Below, piece after piece: positions 27,184 to 36,266 of a stretch of DNA of 64,000 bases. How positions within the stretch are numbered: the stretch's first letter is position 1; every line of letters starts with the position of its first letter. A model generated the notes under the pieces. The model saw only the letters and a list, made by a program, of their open reading frames with translations, did not search any database and was not told where the DNA came from. Location: assembly GCF_024281235.1 (NCBI RefSeq), contig NZ_JAHWXY010000002.1, positions 496,001-560,000 of the forward strand. The letters run 5' to 3'. The stretch is from Shinella daejeonensis (lineage in GTDB: Bacteria; Pseudomonadota; Alphaproteobacteria; Rhizobiales; Rhizobiaceae). Both the position numbers and the translations under genes were made by a program.

Positions 27184-28662
27184 ATGCAGCCGCTTTTGAA
27201 GGTGGAAGGACTGAAGAAATCGTTCGGCGGCGTCGCGGCGCTCCGGGATGGTCGCTTCGAGCTGGAAGCCGGCTCGGTCCATGCGCTTTGCGGCGGCAAC
27301 GGCGCGGGAAAATCCACCTTTCTCTCCATCCTCATGGGCATACACAAGCGCGACGGCGGCACGATCCTGCATCATGGCAAGCCGGTCGAATTCAGCAGCC
27401 CCGCCGAAGCGCTCCACTCCGGCATCGCCATCATCGAACAGGAACTGAGCACGGTTCCGCACATGTCGGTGGCGGAGAACATCTATCTGGGCCGCGAACC
27501 CTCAACACGCTTCGGCGGCATCGACTTCAAGACGATGAACCGCAATGCGCAGGCGCTGCTGGATCGTCTCGGGTTCGACATTTCCGCAACCCAATACATG
27601 ATGAACCTCTCGGTTGCGCAGATGCAGCTCGTGGAGATCGCCAAGGCGCTGAGCCACGAGGCCGACGTCATCTTCATGGACGAGCCGACCTCGGCGATCG
27701 GCGAAAAGGAGGCCCAGCACCTCTTTGCCGCCATCGAGCGCCTGAAGGCCGAAGGCAAGGGCATCGTCTATGTCTCGCACCGGCTGTCGGAAATCTTCCA
27801 GATCGCCGACAGCTACACGGTCTTTCGCGACGGCGCCTTCGTCGGCGACGGAAAGCTCGCGGATATCGACCGTCCCGGTCTCATCCGCATGATCGTCGGC
27901 CGGGAGCTTGGCGAGGAATACATCAAGACGAACACGCCGACGGAGATCCCTGGCCTCGAAGTCCAAAGCCTTTCCGCGTCCGGCAAGATCGAGGATATTT
28001 CCTTCACCGCCCATAAGGGCGAGATCTTCGGAATCTACGGCCTCATGGGGTCGGGCCGCACCGAAATCTTCGACTGCCTTTTCGGTCTGGACCGCCCGTC
28101 AGCCGGCAAAATCCACCTCGAGGGGCAGCCGGTCTCCATCCGCAAGCCCGCCGACGCCATGGCGGAAGGCATCGCCTTCGTGACCGAGGACCGGAAACTG
28201 ACGGGTCTCAACCTGACGGACAGCGTACGCAACAATATCTGCCTGGCGAGCCTGCCCGAAATGAGCCCGGCCTTCGTCATGCAGCGCAAGAGCGAACAGG
28301 CCGCCAGCGCCGATATGATGGCTCGCTTCGGCATCAAGGCGGCGCGCGACAAGATGCCGGTTTCCGGCCTTTCCGGCGGCAACCAGCAAAAGGTGGTGCT
28401 CGGGAAATGGTTCCTGCGCGAGCCGCGCGTGTTGCTGCTCGACGAACCGACCCGCGGCGTCGACGTCGGCGCCAAGCGCGAAATCTACCGGATCATCTGC
28501 GACTTCGCCGCCGCCGGCGGCACGGTCGTGATGATCTCTTCCGAAATCGACGAAATCCTGGGAATGTCCGACCGCATCCTCGTCATGCGGCAGGGACGAT
28601 CCGCCGGAATCTATGACCGGCAGGAGACGGATGCCCAGTCGCTCGTGCACCTGTCGACCTGA
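27184..28662 (+). CDS. sugar/polyol ABC transporter ATP-binding protein (RbsA/XylG type, two ATPase domains)
   Basis: Tandem ATPase of a CUT2 importer, 492 residues. The first domain has Walker A GGNGAGKST, degenerate signature LSVAQMQLVEIAKAL and Walker B VIFMDEPTSAI. The second has the usual degenerate P-loop (GLMGSGRTE), signature LSGGNQQKVVLGKW and Walker B VLLLDEPTRGVD. GGAGGAAAGC precedes the ATG. It is the first gene of an operon continuing with permease, binding protein, SDR and dihydroxyacetone-kinase-like genes. Confidence 0.93.
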   Translation: MQPLLKVEGLKKSFGGVAALRDGRFELEAGSVHALCGGNGAGKSTFLSILMGIHKRDGGTILHHGKPVEFSSPAEALHSGIAIIEQELSTVPHMSVAENIYLGREPSTRFGGIDFKTMNRNAQALLDRLGFDISATQYMMNLSVAQMQLVEIAKALSHEADVIFMDEPTSAIGEKEAQHLFAAIERLKAEGKGIVYVSHRLSEIFQIADSYTVFRDGAFVGDGKLADIDRPGLIRMIVGRELGEEYIKTNTPTEIPGLEVQSLSASGKIEDISFTAHKGEIFGIYGLMGSGRTEIFDCLFGLDRPSAGKIHLEGQPVSIRKPADAMAEGIAFVTEDRKLTGLNLTDSVRNNICLASLPEMSPAFVMQRKSEQAASADMMARFGIKAARDKMPVSGLSGGNQQKVVLGKWFLREPRVLLLDEPTRGVDVGAKREIYRIICDFAAAGGTVVMISSEIDEILGMSDRILVMRQGRSAGIYDRQETDAQSLVHLST

Positions 28663-28716
28663 CGGAGCCACGACGACAAGGCGCAGCATCCAACCCGCAT
28701 GGCAAGAGGTGACCAC

Positions 28717-29721
28717 GTGTCCAGCGTAGAGAACAAGACATCCAATACCTGGCTGAATTCCGATCGCCGCCGGCTGATCGTGCAGGAATACGGCATCTTC
28801 TTCGCCTTCCTGCTGCTCGTCGGCATTCTTGCCGTTTCGAACGAATTCTTCCTGACGCCCGGCAATATCTCCAACGTCCTGTTGCAGACGTCGATCAACG
28901 GCATTCTGGCGATCGGCATGACCTTCGTGATCCTGACGAGAGGCATCGACCTGTCGGTCGGGTCGGTCGTGGCTCTTGCCGGCATCGTCAGCGCCAGCTT
29001 CGTCACCAGTTCGGCCACCGCCGGCGTCTTCGGAGCGCCCTATCCGATGGCTCTGGCGCTGGTGATCGGCATCCTCGTCGGTGTCGGCTGCGGCGCGCTG
29101 GTCGGCCTGATCGTCGCGCGCTTTTCGGTTCCGGCCTTCGTGGCGACGCTCGGGATGCTGTCTGCTGCCCGCGGCGCGACGCTGATCTACGGTGGAGGCC
29201 GGCCGGTCCCGGGGCTGACGCCTGAATTCCGCTGGATCGGAACCGGCAATATTCTCGGCGTTCCGATGCCGGTTATCCTGCTCGCCCTGGTCTTTCTCGT
29301 CTCCTGGTGGGTGCTGGCCCGCACGCGCTTCGGCCGCTACATCTATGCGGTCGGCGGCAATCCGCGCGCGGCGAAGACCTCCGGCCTCAATGTCAGCCGT
29401 ATCCGCTTCCTCGTCTATGTGATCTCGGGCGCGCTCTCGGGGCTGGCCGGCATGATTCTCTCGGCCCGCACCGGCTCCGCCCTGCCGCAGGCCGGTATCG
29501 CCTACGAACTCGACGCCATCGCGGCGGTCGTCATCGGCGGCACCAGCCTTTCCGGTGGTGTCGGCCGGGTGACCGGAACGCTTATCGGCGCGCTCATCAT
29601 CGGCGTGATGAACAACGGTCTCGATCTGATGGGCATCCAGTCCTACTACCAGCAGGTCCTCAAGGGCGCGCTCATCGTCGGCGCCGTCATGCTCGACCAG
29701 AAACGCAATCAGGGCGACTAG
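28717..29721 (+). CDS. sugar/polyol ABC permease (RbsC type)
   Basis: CUT2 permease of 334 residues with about ten hydrophobic segments and the RbsC hallmarks TRGIDLSVGSVVALAG and GGTSLSGGVGRVTGT. The start is probably the GTG at 28717, which follows AGAGGTGA closely; an in-frame ATG at 28699 would add six residues but has a poorer ribosome site. Confidence 0.9.
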   Translation: MSSVENKTSNTWLNSDRRRLIVQEYGIFFAFLLLVGILAVSNEFFLTPGNISNVLLQTSINGILAIGMTFVILTRGIDLSVGSVVALAGIVSASFVTSSATAGVFGAPYPMALALVIGILVGVGCGALVGLIVARFSVPAFVATLGMLSAARGATLIYGGGRPVPGLTPEFRWIGTGNILGVPMPVILLALVFLVSWWVLARTRFGRYIYAVGGNPRAAKTSGLNVSRIRFLVYVISGALSGLAGMILSARTGSALPQAGIAYELDAIAAVVIGGTSLSGGVGRVTGTLIGALIIGVMNNGLDLMGIQSYYQQVLKGALIVGAVMLDQKRNQGD

Positions 29722-29806
29722 CCCGACGAAAGCCGGGCGTCTCCCGCGCCCGTCGACAAAGCGGCATGCCAGATGGCAGCCGGAGTTCTCAAAGGAGGAG
29801 AATGCC

Positions 29807-30796
29807 ATGAAAAAACTGATGATCGCCCTTGCTTCCGCAACGGCCCTGCTCGCCTCGTCCGCAATGGCCCAGGAGAAGCTGAAGGTCGGCGCGGCGCCCT
29901 ATGGTCTCAACGCCGAATTCATGCAGATCTGGTCTGCCGCACTTGAGGAACATCCCGCCGTCAAGAGCGGTGAAATCGAACTCACCGTCTTCGACGGCCG
30001 CTACGATGCGCTGGTCCAGCAGGAACAGTTCAACACGATGATCACGCAGAAGTTCAACGCGATCGTCTTCGTACCGATCGACATCGACGCCGGCGCCACC
30101 GCGGTGGAAGCGGCCCATGACGCCGGCATTCCGGTCGTTGGCTCCAACACCCGGGTGAACTCCGACCTGCTCGCCGCCTATGTCGGCTCCGACGACACGG
30201 TTTCCGGCTACATGGAAGCCAAGACCGTGCTGGACAAGATCGGCTGCAAGGGCAACGTCGTGATCATCGAGGGTCCGATCGGCCAGTCGGCGCAGATCTC
30301 CCGCCTGGAAGGCAACATGAAGGCGCTTGCCGAGTGCCCGGACGTCAAGGTCCTCGAACAGCAGACCGCCAACTGGTCGCGCGCCGAAGCCCAGACGCTG
30401 ATGGAAAACTGGCTGACATCCCATTCCGGCCAGATCAACGGCGTCATCGGCCAGAACGACGAGATGGCGCTCGGCGCGATCGAGGCCATCAAGGCCGCCG
30501 GGCTCGATGTCGGCGACTTCGCGATCGCCGGTATCGACGGCGTCACCGATGCGCTTCATGCCGTCAAGGAAGGCACGATGACGTCCATCCTCCAGGATGC
30601 CCGCGCACAGGCCCAGGGCGCGCTCGATCTCGCCATCTTCCATGCGACGAAGGACGGCAGCTACACGCCGCAGTCCGACATCTGGGCGCAGTATCCGGAC
30701 ATGCCCTTCAACGACGGCAAGGACAAGGAATACAATGTTCCGTGGACGCCCGTTACCAGCGAGAACGTCGATAAGCTGCTGGAAATGCGCCAGTAA
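29807..30796 (+). CDS. sugar/polyol periplasmic binding protein (RbsB type)
   Basis: Periplasmic binding protein of 329 residues with a signal peptide (MKKLMIALASATALLASSAMAQ). The mature part has RbsB-family features: FNAIVFVPIDIDAGA, GIPVVGSNTRVNS and the hinge NGVIGQNDEMALGAIEAIKAAG. AAGGAGGAG precedes the ATG. A strong GC stem-loop follows its stop. Confidence 0.9.
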   Translation: MKKLMIALASATALLASSAMAQEKLKVGAAPYGLNAEFMQIWSAALEEHPAVKSGEIELTVFDGRYDALVQQEQFNTMITQKFNAIVFVPIDIDAGATAVEAAHDAGIPVVGSNTRVNSDLLAAYVGSDDTVSGYMEAKTVLDKIGCKGNVVIIEGPIGQSAQISRLEGNMKALAECPDVKVLEQQTANWSRAEAQTLMENWLTSHSGQINGVIGQNDEMALGAIEAIKAAGLDVGDFAIAGIDGVTDALHAVKEGTMTSILQDARAQAQGALDLAIFHATKDGSYTPQSDIWAQYPDMPFNDGKDKEYNVPWTPVTSENVDKLLEMRQ

Positions 30797-30809
30797 CCCA
30801 TCAAGCCTT

Positions 30810-30834
30810 GCGAGGCGGCGCAAGGCCGCCTCGC
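30810..30834 (+). other. perfect 10-bp stem-loop after binding-protein gene
   Basis: GCGAGGCGGC and GCCGCCTCGC pair perfectly around a 5-base loop, 13 bp after the binding protein stop and 28 bp before the SDR gene. The bases that follow are C-rich rather than a U-run, so a 3'-end protecting or processing role is more likely than full termination. Confidence 0.65.
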
Positions 30835-30862
30835 CCTTCCCCGAACGCATGAGGCCAGACCG

Positions 30863-31636
30863 ATGACCGATACATCCCCCCATATCGACCTCAATTTCCC
30901 GCTCGACGGAAAGGTCGCGCTCGTCACGGGCGGCGCGTCCGGCATCGGCGCGGCTGTCGCAAGCGCCTTCATCGCAAAGGGCGCGAAGGTCGCCGTGCTC
31001 GACATCGACGCGACCATCGCCCGGGCGAAGGCCGATGAACTCGGGAGCGCGGCAAAGCCCTTCGTCTGTGACGTATCGGATGCCGCATCGGTCGAAAAGG
31101 CGGTCAACGATGTGATCGAGGCGTTCGGCGGGATCGATATCGCGGTCAACAGCGCCGGCGTCGCGGTTCTGGCCCCCGCCGAGGACCTGACGGCCGCCCA
31201 GTGGAAGAAGACGATCGACATCAACCTGACCGGCACATTTCTCGTCACCCAGGCGGTCGGCCGCCATATGATCGCGGCCGGCAAAGGCGGCAAGATCGTC
31301 AATCTTGCGTCCCAGGCGGGTTCCGTGGCGATCGAGGAACATGTGGCCTATTGCGCCTCCAAGTTCGGCGTCATCGGCATGTCCAAGACCTTCGCCGCCG
31401 AATGGGGCAGGCACGGCATTACGGTCAACACCATTTCGCCGACCATCGTTCTGACCGAACTGGGCAAGAAGGCCTGGGCCGGCGAGAAGGGCGAGGCCGC
31501 CAGGAAGCGCATTCCCAACGGGCGCTTCGCCTTTCCGGAAGAGATCGCGGCCGCCGCCGTGTTCCTCGCATCCTCGGGTGCGGACATGATCAACGGCGCC
31601 GATCTGCTCGTCGACGGCGGTTATACCATTCTTTGA
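30863..31636 (+). CDS. SDR-family polyol dehydrogenase (D-threitol dehydrogenase/GolD-like)
   Basis: NAD(P)-dependent short-chain dehydrogenase, 257 residues: cofactor motif TGGASGIG, NSAG, and catalytic Tyr/Lys in YCASK with Ser upstream (NLASQAGS). It lies between an Rbs-type importer and dihydroxyacetone-kinase-like genes, so it most likely oxidises the imported polyol to a ketose. From established work, D-threitol dehydrogenase with a DhaK/DhaL-type D-erythrulose kinase is a precedent for this combination. The exact polyol is inference. Confidence 0.85.
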   Translation: MTDTSPHIDLNFPLDGKVALVTGGASGIGAAVASAFIAKGAKVAVLDIDATIARAKADELGSAAKPFVCDVSDAASVEKAVNDVIEAFGGIDIAVNSAGVAVLAPAEDLTAAQWKKTIDINLTGTFLVTQAVGRHMIAAGKGGKIVNLASQAGSVAIEEHVAYCASKFGVIGMSKTFAAEWGRHGITVNTISPTIVLTELGKKAWAGEKGEAARKRIPNGRFAFPEEIAAAAVFLASSGADMINGADLLVDGGYTIL

Positions 31637-31672
31637 GCCCGCACCGGCTCTCGCAACTCGCAAGGAGTTATC

Positions 31673-32665
31673 ATGCAGCGTTTCATCAACGACCCGGATC
31701 TGGTTGTCGAAGATACCGTCAAGGGTTTCGTGAAGGCGCATTCGGACATCGTGCGGCTGGCTGAAAACCCGCGCGTCGTGGTCGCCAGGGATGCGCCCGT
31801 GGCCGGCAAGGTCGGCGTGGTGACCGGCGGCGGCTCGGGCCACGAGCCCGCCTTCATCGGCTATACCGGCAAGAACATGCTGGACGCCGTCGCCGTGGGA
31901 GAACTCTTCTCCTCGCCCACCGCTAAAAGCTTCCATGACGCCGTCCGCGAAGCGGATGGCGGCAAGGGCGTCGTCATTCTCTACGGCAATTATGCCGGCG
32001 ACAACATGAACGTGAAGATGGCGACCAAGCTCGCCGCCAAGAGCGGTATCGAGGTTGCGACCGTCGTCGCCAACGACGATGTCTGCTCCGCTCCGCCGGA
32101 AGAGCGCGAGAAGCGCCGGGGCGTGGCCGGGGAAATCTTCATGTGGAAGATCGGCGGCGCGAAGGCGGCCGAAGGCGCAAGCCTCGAGGACGTCCGCGCC
32201 ACCGCGCAGAAGGCGATCGACAACTGCCGCTCCATCGGCGTCGGCCTCGGCCCCTGCACGCTGCCGGCCGTCGGCCACCCCAATTTCCAGATCGAGCCGG
32301 GCACGATGGAGGTCGGGATCGGCCACCACGGCGAGCCGGGCGTGCGGATCGAGAAACTGAAGACCGCCGCGGAAACCGCCCGCGACATGGTGAAGATCGT
32401 CCTCGACGATCATGACCTGCCGGCAGGAACCGAGGTCGCCGTTCTCGTTTCCGGCCTGGGAGCCACGCCGCTCAACGAACTCTACATTCTCAACGACACG
32501 ATCGAGAGCGAGATTTCGGCCCGTGGCCTGAAGGTCTACAAGACCTGGATCGGAAACTACTTCACCTCGCTGGAGATGGTCGGCGCGACGCTGACCGTCA
32601 TGGCGCTCGACGATGAATTGAAGACGCTGCTCGATGTCGAGACGCGTTGCACCATCATCCTGTAA
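31673..32665 (+). CDS. dhaK: dihydroxyacetone kinase-like subunit DhaK (possibly tetrulose kinase)
   Basis: Substrate-binding subunit of a Dha-type kinase, 330 residues. Key residues are present: His57 (GGGSGHEP), Asp110 (NYAGDNMN) and the histidine that covalently holds the ketose (His219 in IGHHGEPG; the residue before it is His rather than the usual Ile). It works with the DhaL subunit encoded next. No DhaM/PTS component is in the window, so phosphate should come from ATP. Context with an SDR and polyol importer suggests erythrulose rather than dihydroxyacetone as substrate. Confidence 0.9.
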   Translation: MQRFINDPDLVVEDTVKGFVKAHSDIVRLAENPRVVVARDAPVAGKVGVVTGGGSGHEPAFIGYTGKNMLDAVAVGELFSSPTAKSFHDAVREADGGKGVVILYGNYAGDNMNVKMATKLAAKSGIEVATVVANDDVCSAPPEEREKRRGVAGEIFMWKIGGAKAAEGASLEDVRATAQKAIDNCRSIGVGLGPCTLPAVGHPNFQIEPGTMEVGIGHHGEPGVRIEKLKTAAETARDMVKIVLDDHDLPAGTEVAVLVSGLGATPLNELYILNDTIESEISARGLKVYKTWIGNYFTSLEMVGATLTVMALDDELKTLLDVETRCTIIL

Positions 32666-32679
32666 CGGGAGGACGCCCC

Positions 32680-33321
32680 ATGCAGACTTTCGACAATGCC
32701 TCCTCGGGCGCCATCGTTCTGGCGATGGCGGACCGGATCGTGGAGAACCGCGCCTACCTCAGCGAGATCGACGGCAAGATCGGCGACGGCGATCACGGCG
32801 TGAACATGGCCAAGGGTTTCGGCATGGCAGCCGACCGGCTGAAGGGCAAGGATGCCTCGCTTGCCGAATCCCTCGATACGCTCGGCACCGTGCTGATGAC
32901 GGAGATCGGCGGCTCGATGGGCCCGCTCTACGGCGTCATGTTCACCGAATTCGCCGAGACCATCGAGACTGTCGATAAGATCGACGCGCCGACCTTCAGC
33001 AAGATGCTGCATGCCGGCCTTTCGGGCATCCAGTCGATCGGCTCGGCCAAGGTCGGCGACAAGACGCTGCTCGATACATTCGTCCCGGCGACCGAAGCCT
33101 TCGATAAGGCGACGGAAGAAGGAAAATCCTTCGCGGAAGCGCTGGTTGCGCTTGTTTCCGCCGCCGAGGCCGGCCGCGATTCGACGATCGACCTCGTCGC
33201 GAAGATCGGCCGCGCCAGCCGTCTCGGCGAACGTTCGCTCGGCGTGCTCGATGCGGGAGCGACGTCCTGCGCGATCATTCTCAAGGAATTGGCGGACGGC
33301 GCCCGGGCGAACATCGCCTGA
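32680..33321 (+). CDS. dhaL: dihydroxyacetone kinase-like subunit DhaL
   Basis: Nucleotide-binding DhaL subunit of 213 residues; the Mg-ATP aspartate motif is KIGDGDHGVNMAKG, and the GGSMGPLYG loop follows. GGGAGGA precedes the ATG at 32680, 14 bp after dhaK. It should supply ATP-dependent phosphoryl transfer to the ketose bound by DhaK. Confidence 0.9.
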   Translation: MQTFDNASSGAIVLAMADRIVENRAYLSEIDGKIGDGDHGVNMAKGFGMAADRLKGKDASLAESLDTLGTVLMTEIGGSMGPLYGVMFTEFAETIETVDKIDAPTFSKMLHAGLSGIQSIGSAKVGDKTLLDTFVPATEAFDKATEEGKSFAEALVALVSAAEAGRDSTIDLVAKIGRASRLGERSLGVLDAGATSCAIILKELADGARANIA

Positions 33322-33358
33322 AACCCGGCATCCGCATATCGGAAGTTCCTCCCAGGAT

Positions 33359-33399
33359 GCGCGGCCCACTCCATCGTGAGGGGCCGCGCGCCGCTTTTT
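33359..33399 (+). terminator. probable intrinsic terminator between the two kinase modules
   Basis: GCGCGGCCC (33359-33367) pairs perfectly with GGGCCGCGC (33381-33389), with a CTC/GAG extension inside, and is followed by GCCG then five T's (33395-33399). It separates the first dhaKL pair from the regulator-DhaK fusion. The U-run begins five bases after the stem, so termination may be partial, giving lower expression downstream. A CCGGTT-GCA-AACCGG palindrome at 33408-33422 just after it may be part of a promoter or operator for the fusion gene. Confidence 0.6.
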
Positions 33400-33469
33400 C
33401 TCTGAATCCGGTTGCAAACCGGCGGCATTGCTTTCATCTTCGCCGCCTGAAGGGGGACCGGCGAAACCG

Positions 33470-35587
33470 ATGGCACTGAAGACTTCCTCGCCGCGCAAGG
33501 GCGGCATCGGCCGGGCAAGCGGAGCGGAGGGCATCGATTCGATACCTCTGCGCTATGGCGACGACCCCTATGTCTGGGCCTGCTGGCTTTATTATGAAGA
33601 CGGCATGACGCAGGGCGAGATCGCCGCGGCGATGGGCGTTTCCCGCGCCACCGTCAACAGCTATCTCGCCGACGCCCGCGAAAAGGGCATCGTCAATATC
33701 TCCATCGAGCCCGCCCGCCTCGCCTCGCTCACCATCGCCCAGGAACTGAAGCGCCATTTCGGCCTTGCCGACTGCCTGGTGGTGCCGAACGACGACGACA
33801 CGCGCCCGCTGATCGGCCGGCTCGGCGCCGCCGGCGCGCAGGCGCTTTCCAAGATCGTCAAGTCGGGAGATACGCTCGCCGTCGCCTGGGGGCGCACCAT
33901 CCTGTCGGTCGGCGAACATCTCGAAACGGGGCCGTTGCAGGATGTCACCGTCGTGCAGGCGACCGGCGGCACCACGGCCAGCTTCGCCTATACGCCGGAA
34001 CTGACGACGGCCGCCGTTGCAAGGGCGATCTCCGCGCGCTGCGTCAACATCACCGCGCCCGCCATCGTCGCTTCGGCGCAAACGCACCGCATGCTGCTCG
34101 AAGAGCCCTTGATCCACGAGCAGTTCGATACGCTCTCCCGCGCCAATCGCATCGTTTTCGGCATCTCGTCGCTGCGCCCCAACTCAACGATCCACACCAG
34201 CGGTTTCTTCGAATCCGTGCCTTTGCAGCATTATCTCGCCAAGGGGGCCGCCGGCGTGCTGGCGGGCCGCTTCATCGATGAGCGCGGCCGCCCGGTCGCC
34301 GGTCCGCTCGATGACCGCACCATCGGGATTTCCCTGGAGATGTTGCGGGGGATCGGGACGCGCGTCGCCGTCGCCGGCGGCTTCGACAAGGTGCCGGCGC
34401 TGCTTGCCGCCCTGCGCGGCGGCTATGTGAGCGTCCTCGTCACGGATGCGGCGACCGGCGCGGGCATCCTGAGAGCCGACGGGGTGACAAGCCTCGACGG
34501 CCGGCTTTCCCAGCGCCAGAAGGGGCCGGCGGCCGCCAATACCTATCGCACCCAGGTGAAGAAGTTCCTCAACAACCCGAACGACGTGGTCGAGGAGATG
34601 CTCGACGGCCTGATCGCCGCCCACAGTGCCTATCTCAAGCCGGTCGGGACCGCGCAACGCGCGCTTGTCGCCCGCAACGGTCCCCGTGCCGGCAAGGTCG
34701 GCCTGGTGATCGGCGGCGGCACGGGACATGAGCCCTGTTTCGTGGGCTATGTCGGCAAGGGGCTCGCCGACGCGGTGGCGATCGGCAATATCTTTTCCTC
34801 GCCGCCGCCCGACCCGATCGTCAAATGCGCCGTCGCCGCCTCGGGTGGGGCCGGCGTGCTCTTCGTCTACGGCAATTACGCCGGCGACGTGATGAATTTC
34901 GAGATGGCCGCCGAAGTCGCCGAGGAACAGGGCATTCCGATCCGCACGATCCTGACGACCGACGACATCGCGTCCTCACCGGTCGAGGACAAGGAGGGAC
35001 GGCGCGGCGTCGCCGGCAATTTCTTCGTCTTCAAGGTGGCCGGCGCGGCCTGCGACCGCGGCATGACGCTCGATCAATGCGAGGCGGTCACGCGCAAGGC
35101 CAATGACCGCACCTATACGGTGGGCGTGGCCCTCGAATCCTGTTCCATGCCCCAGACACGGCGGCACAATTTCGAGATCGGGCCGGACGACATGGAAATC
35201 GGCATGGGAATCCATGGCGAACCGGGCGTCTCGCGCGAGCGGATCCGCACCGCCGACGAGATCGTCGACACGATCATGGACAATATCTTCAAGGAGATGA
35301 AGGCCGAGGCAGGCGACCGCGTGGCCGTGCTGGTCAATTCCTTCGGCGCCACGCCGCTGATGGAACTCTACATCCTCTATCGCCGCGTGGAGCAGCGTCT
35401 TTCCGCCAAGAACATCGCCATCGAGGCGAACTGGGTCGGCCATTACTGCACTTCGCTCGACATGGCGGGGGCTTCCATTTCCATCCTGCATCTTGACTCG
35501 CAACTGGCCGAACTGCTGCATCACCCATGCCAGTCGGCGATCCTGACCATCAACACGCCCGGAACGGACGGCTCGGCGCCGGGCTGA
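33470..35587 (+). CDS. SorC-family transcriptional regulator fused to DhaK
   Basis: A 705-residue two-part protein. Residues about 35-75 form an HTH (YEDGMTQGEIAAAMGVSRATVNSYLADAREKGIV), residues about 85-345 a SorC/DeoR-type sugar-binding domain (GDTLAVAWGRTILSVGEHL; VAVAGGFDKVPALLAALRGGYVSVLVTD), and from about 360 a full DhaK domain (GGGTGHEP, NYAGDVMNF, MGIHGEPG with the covalent His). So the DNA-binding effector sensor and a ketose-binding kinase subunit are one chain. I recall this architecture being annotated in rhizobia but not its mechanism. An upstream TTG frame (33428) is an alternative start. It is followed 29 bp later by a second DhaL. Confidence 0.92.
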   Translation: MALKTSSPRKGGIGRASGAEGIDSIPLRYGDDPYVWACWLYYEDGMTQGEIAAAMGVSRATVNSYLADAREKGIVNISIEPARLASLTIAQELKRHFGLADCLVVPNDDDTRPLIGRLGAAGAQALSKIVKSGDTLAVAWGRTILSVGEHLETGPLQDVTVVQATGGTTASFAYTPELTTAAVARAISARCVNITAPAIVASAQTHRMLLEEPLIHEQFDTLSRANRIVFGISSLRPNSTIHTSGFFESVPLQHYLAKGAAGVLAGRFIDERGRPVAGPLDDRTIGISLEMLRGIGTRVAVAGGFDKVPALLAALRGGYVSVLVTDAATGAGILRADGVTSLDGRLSQRQKGPAAANTYRTQVKKFLNNPNDVVEEMLDGLIAAHSAYLKPVGTAQRALVARNGPRAGKVGLVIGGGTGHEPCFVGYVGKGLADAVAIGNIFSSPPPDPIVKCAVAASGGAGVLFVYGNYAGDVMNFEMAAEVAEEQGIPIRTILTTDDIASSPVEDKEGRRGVAGNFFVFKVAGAACDRGMTLDQCEAVTRKANDRTYTVGVALESCSMPQTRRHNFEIGPDDMEIGMGIHGEPGVSRERIRTADEIVDTIMDNIFKEMKAEAGDRVAVLVNSFGATPLMELYILYRRVEQRLSAKNIAIEANWVGHYCTSLDMAGASISILHLDSQLAELLHHPCQSAILTINTPGTDGSAPG

Positions 35588-35616
35588 CGGCGGCCGGCGG
35601 TAAAGGGGAGGAAAAC

Positions 35617-36252
35617 ATGTCCGAAAATGCGGCACGGGCTCTCGCCAGAATGTTCGGGCGGATGTCCGAGATGATCGAGGCGAGAAAGGACACCCTGTCC
35701 GAACTGGACGGCGCGATCGGCGACGGTGACCATGGCATCACCATGTCCATCGGATTCAAGGCGGTGATCGCCGCCCTCGGCGGTCTCGATCTCGACAAGG
35801 CGAGCCCGGCCGACGTGATGTCCACAGCCGCCGCAGGCTTTCTCGATGCCGTCGGCGCGTCGACCGGGCCGCTCTACGCCACGGGATTCCGCCGCGCCGC
35901 CCAGGCGCTGGCCGGCCGCGACAGCCTCGACCTGGCCGCCTGCACAGACATGCTCGTCGCCATTTCCGACGGCATCCGCGACCGCGGCAAGGCGCAACGC
36001 GGCGACAAGACCATGCTCGACGTCTGGTTGCCGGCAGCCGAGGCCGCGGCGACCGCACTCGCAGATGGCCGGTCAAGACAGGATTTCTGGAAAGCCATAA
36101 CGGTCGCTGCGGACAACGGCGCCGCCGCCACCGCGACGATGGTCGCCACCAAGGGCCGTGCGGCACGTCTTCGCGAACGCTCCCTCGGCCACCCCGATCC
36201 CGGCGCCGCCTCGGCGGCGGCCCTTGTCAAGGCAATCGCGGAAGCGCTTTAA
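35617..36252 (+). CDS. dhaL: second dihydroxyacetone kinase-like subunit DhaL
   Basis: DhaL paralogue of 211 residues with the metal-ATP motif AIGDGDHGITMSIG and STGPLYATG. GGGGAGGAAAAC precedes the ATG. It should pair with the DhaK domain of the fusion protein just upstream; it is clearly distinct in sequence from the first DhaL at 32680. The gene ends 15 bp before the convergent kinase gene. Confidence 0.9.
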   Translation: MSENAARALARMFGRMSEMIEARKDTLSELDGAIGDGDHGITMSIGFKAVIAALGGLDLDKASPADVMSTAAAGFLDAVGASTGPLYATGFRRAAQALAGRDSLDLAACTDMLVAISDGIRDRGKAQRGDKTMLDVWLPAAEAAATALADGRSRQDFWKAITVAADNGAAATATMVATKGRAARLRERSLGHPDPGAASAAALVKAIAEAL

Positions 36253-36266
36253 ACCGCAATCCCGCC

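Noticed and set aside
28099-29808. 569-codon minus-strand open frame
   Set aside because: Antisense to the RbsA/RbsC-like genes; the charged low-complexity translation shows no family motif.
29789-32413. 874-codon open frame on the minus strand
   Set aside because: It lies antisense to the binding protein, SDR and DhaK genes, which have clear family motifs; its translation is low-complexity (His/Arg/Gly/Asp-rich) as expected for a shadow of GC-biased codons.
27184-36252. Classical PTS-dependent dihydroxyacetone kinase operon
   Set aside because: No DhaM, HPr or EI-like gene is present, and the Rbs-type importer plus SDR point to polyol uptake with ATP-dependent kinases.
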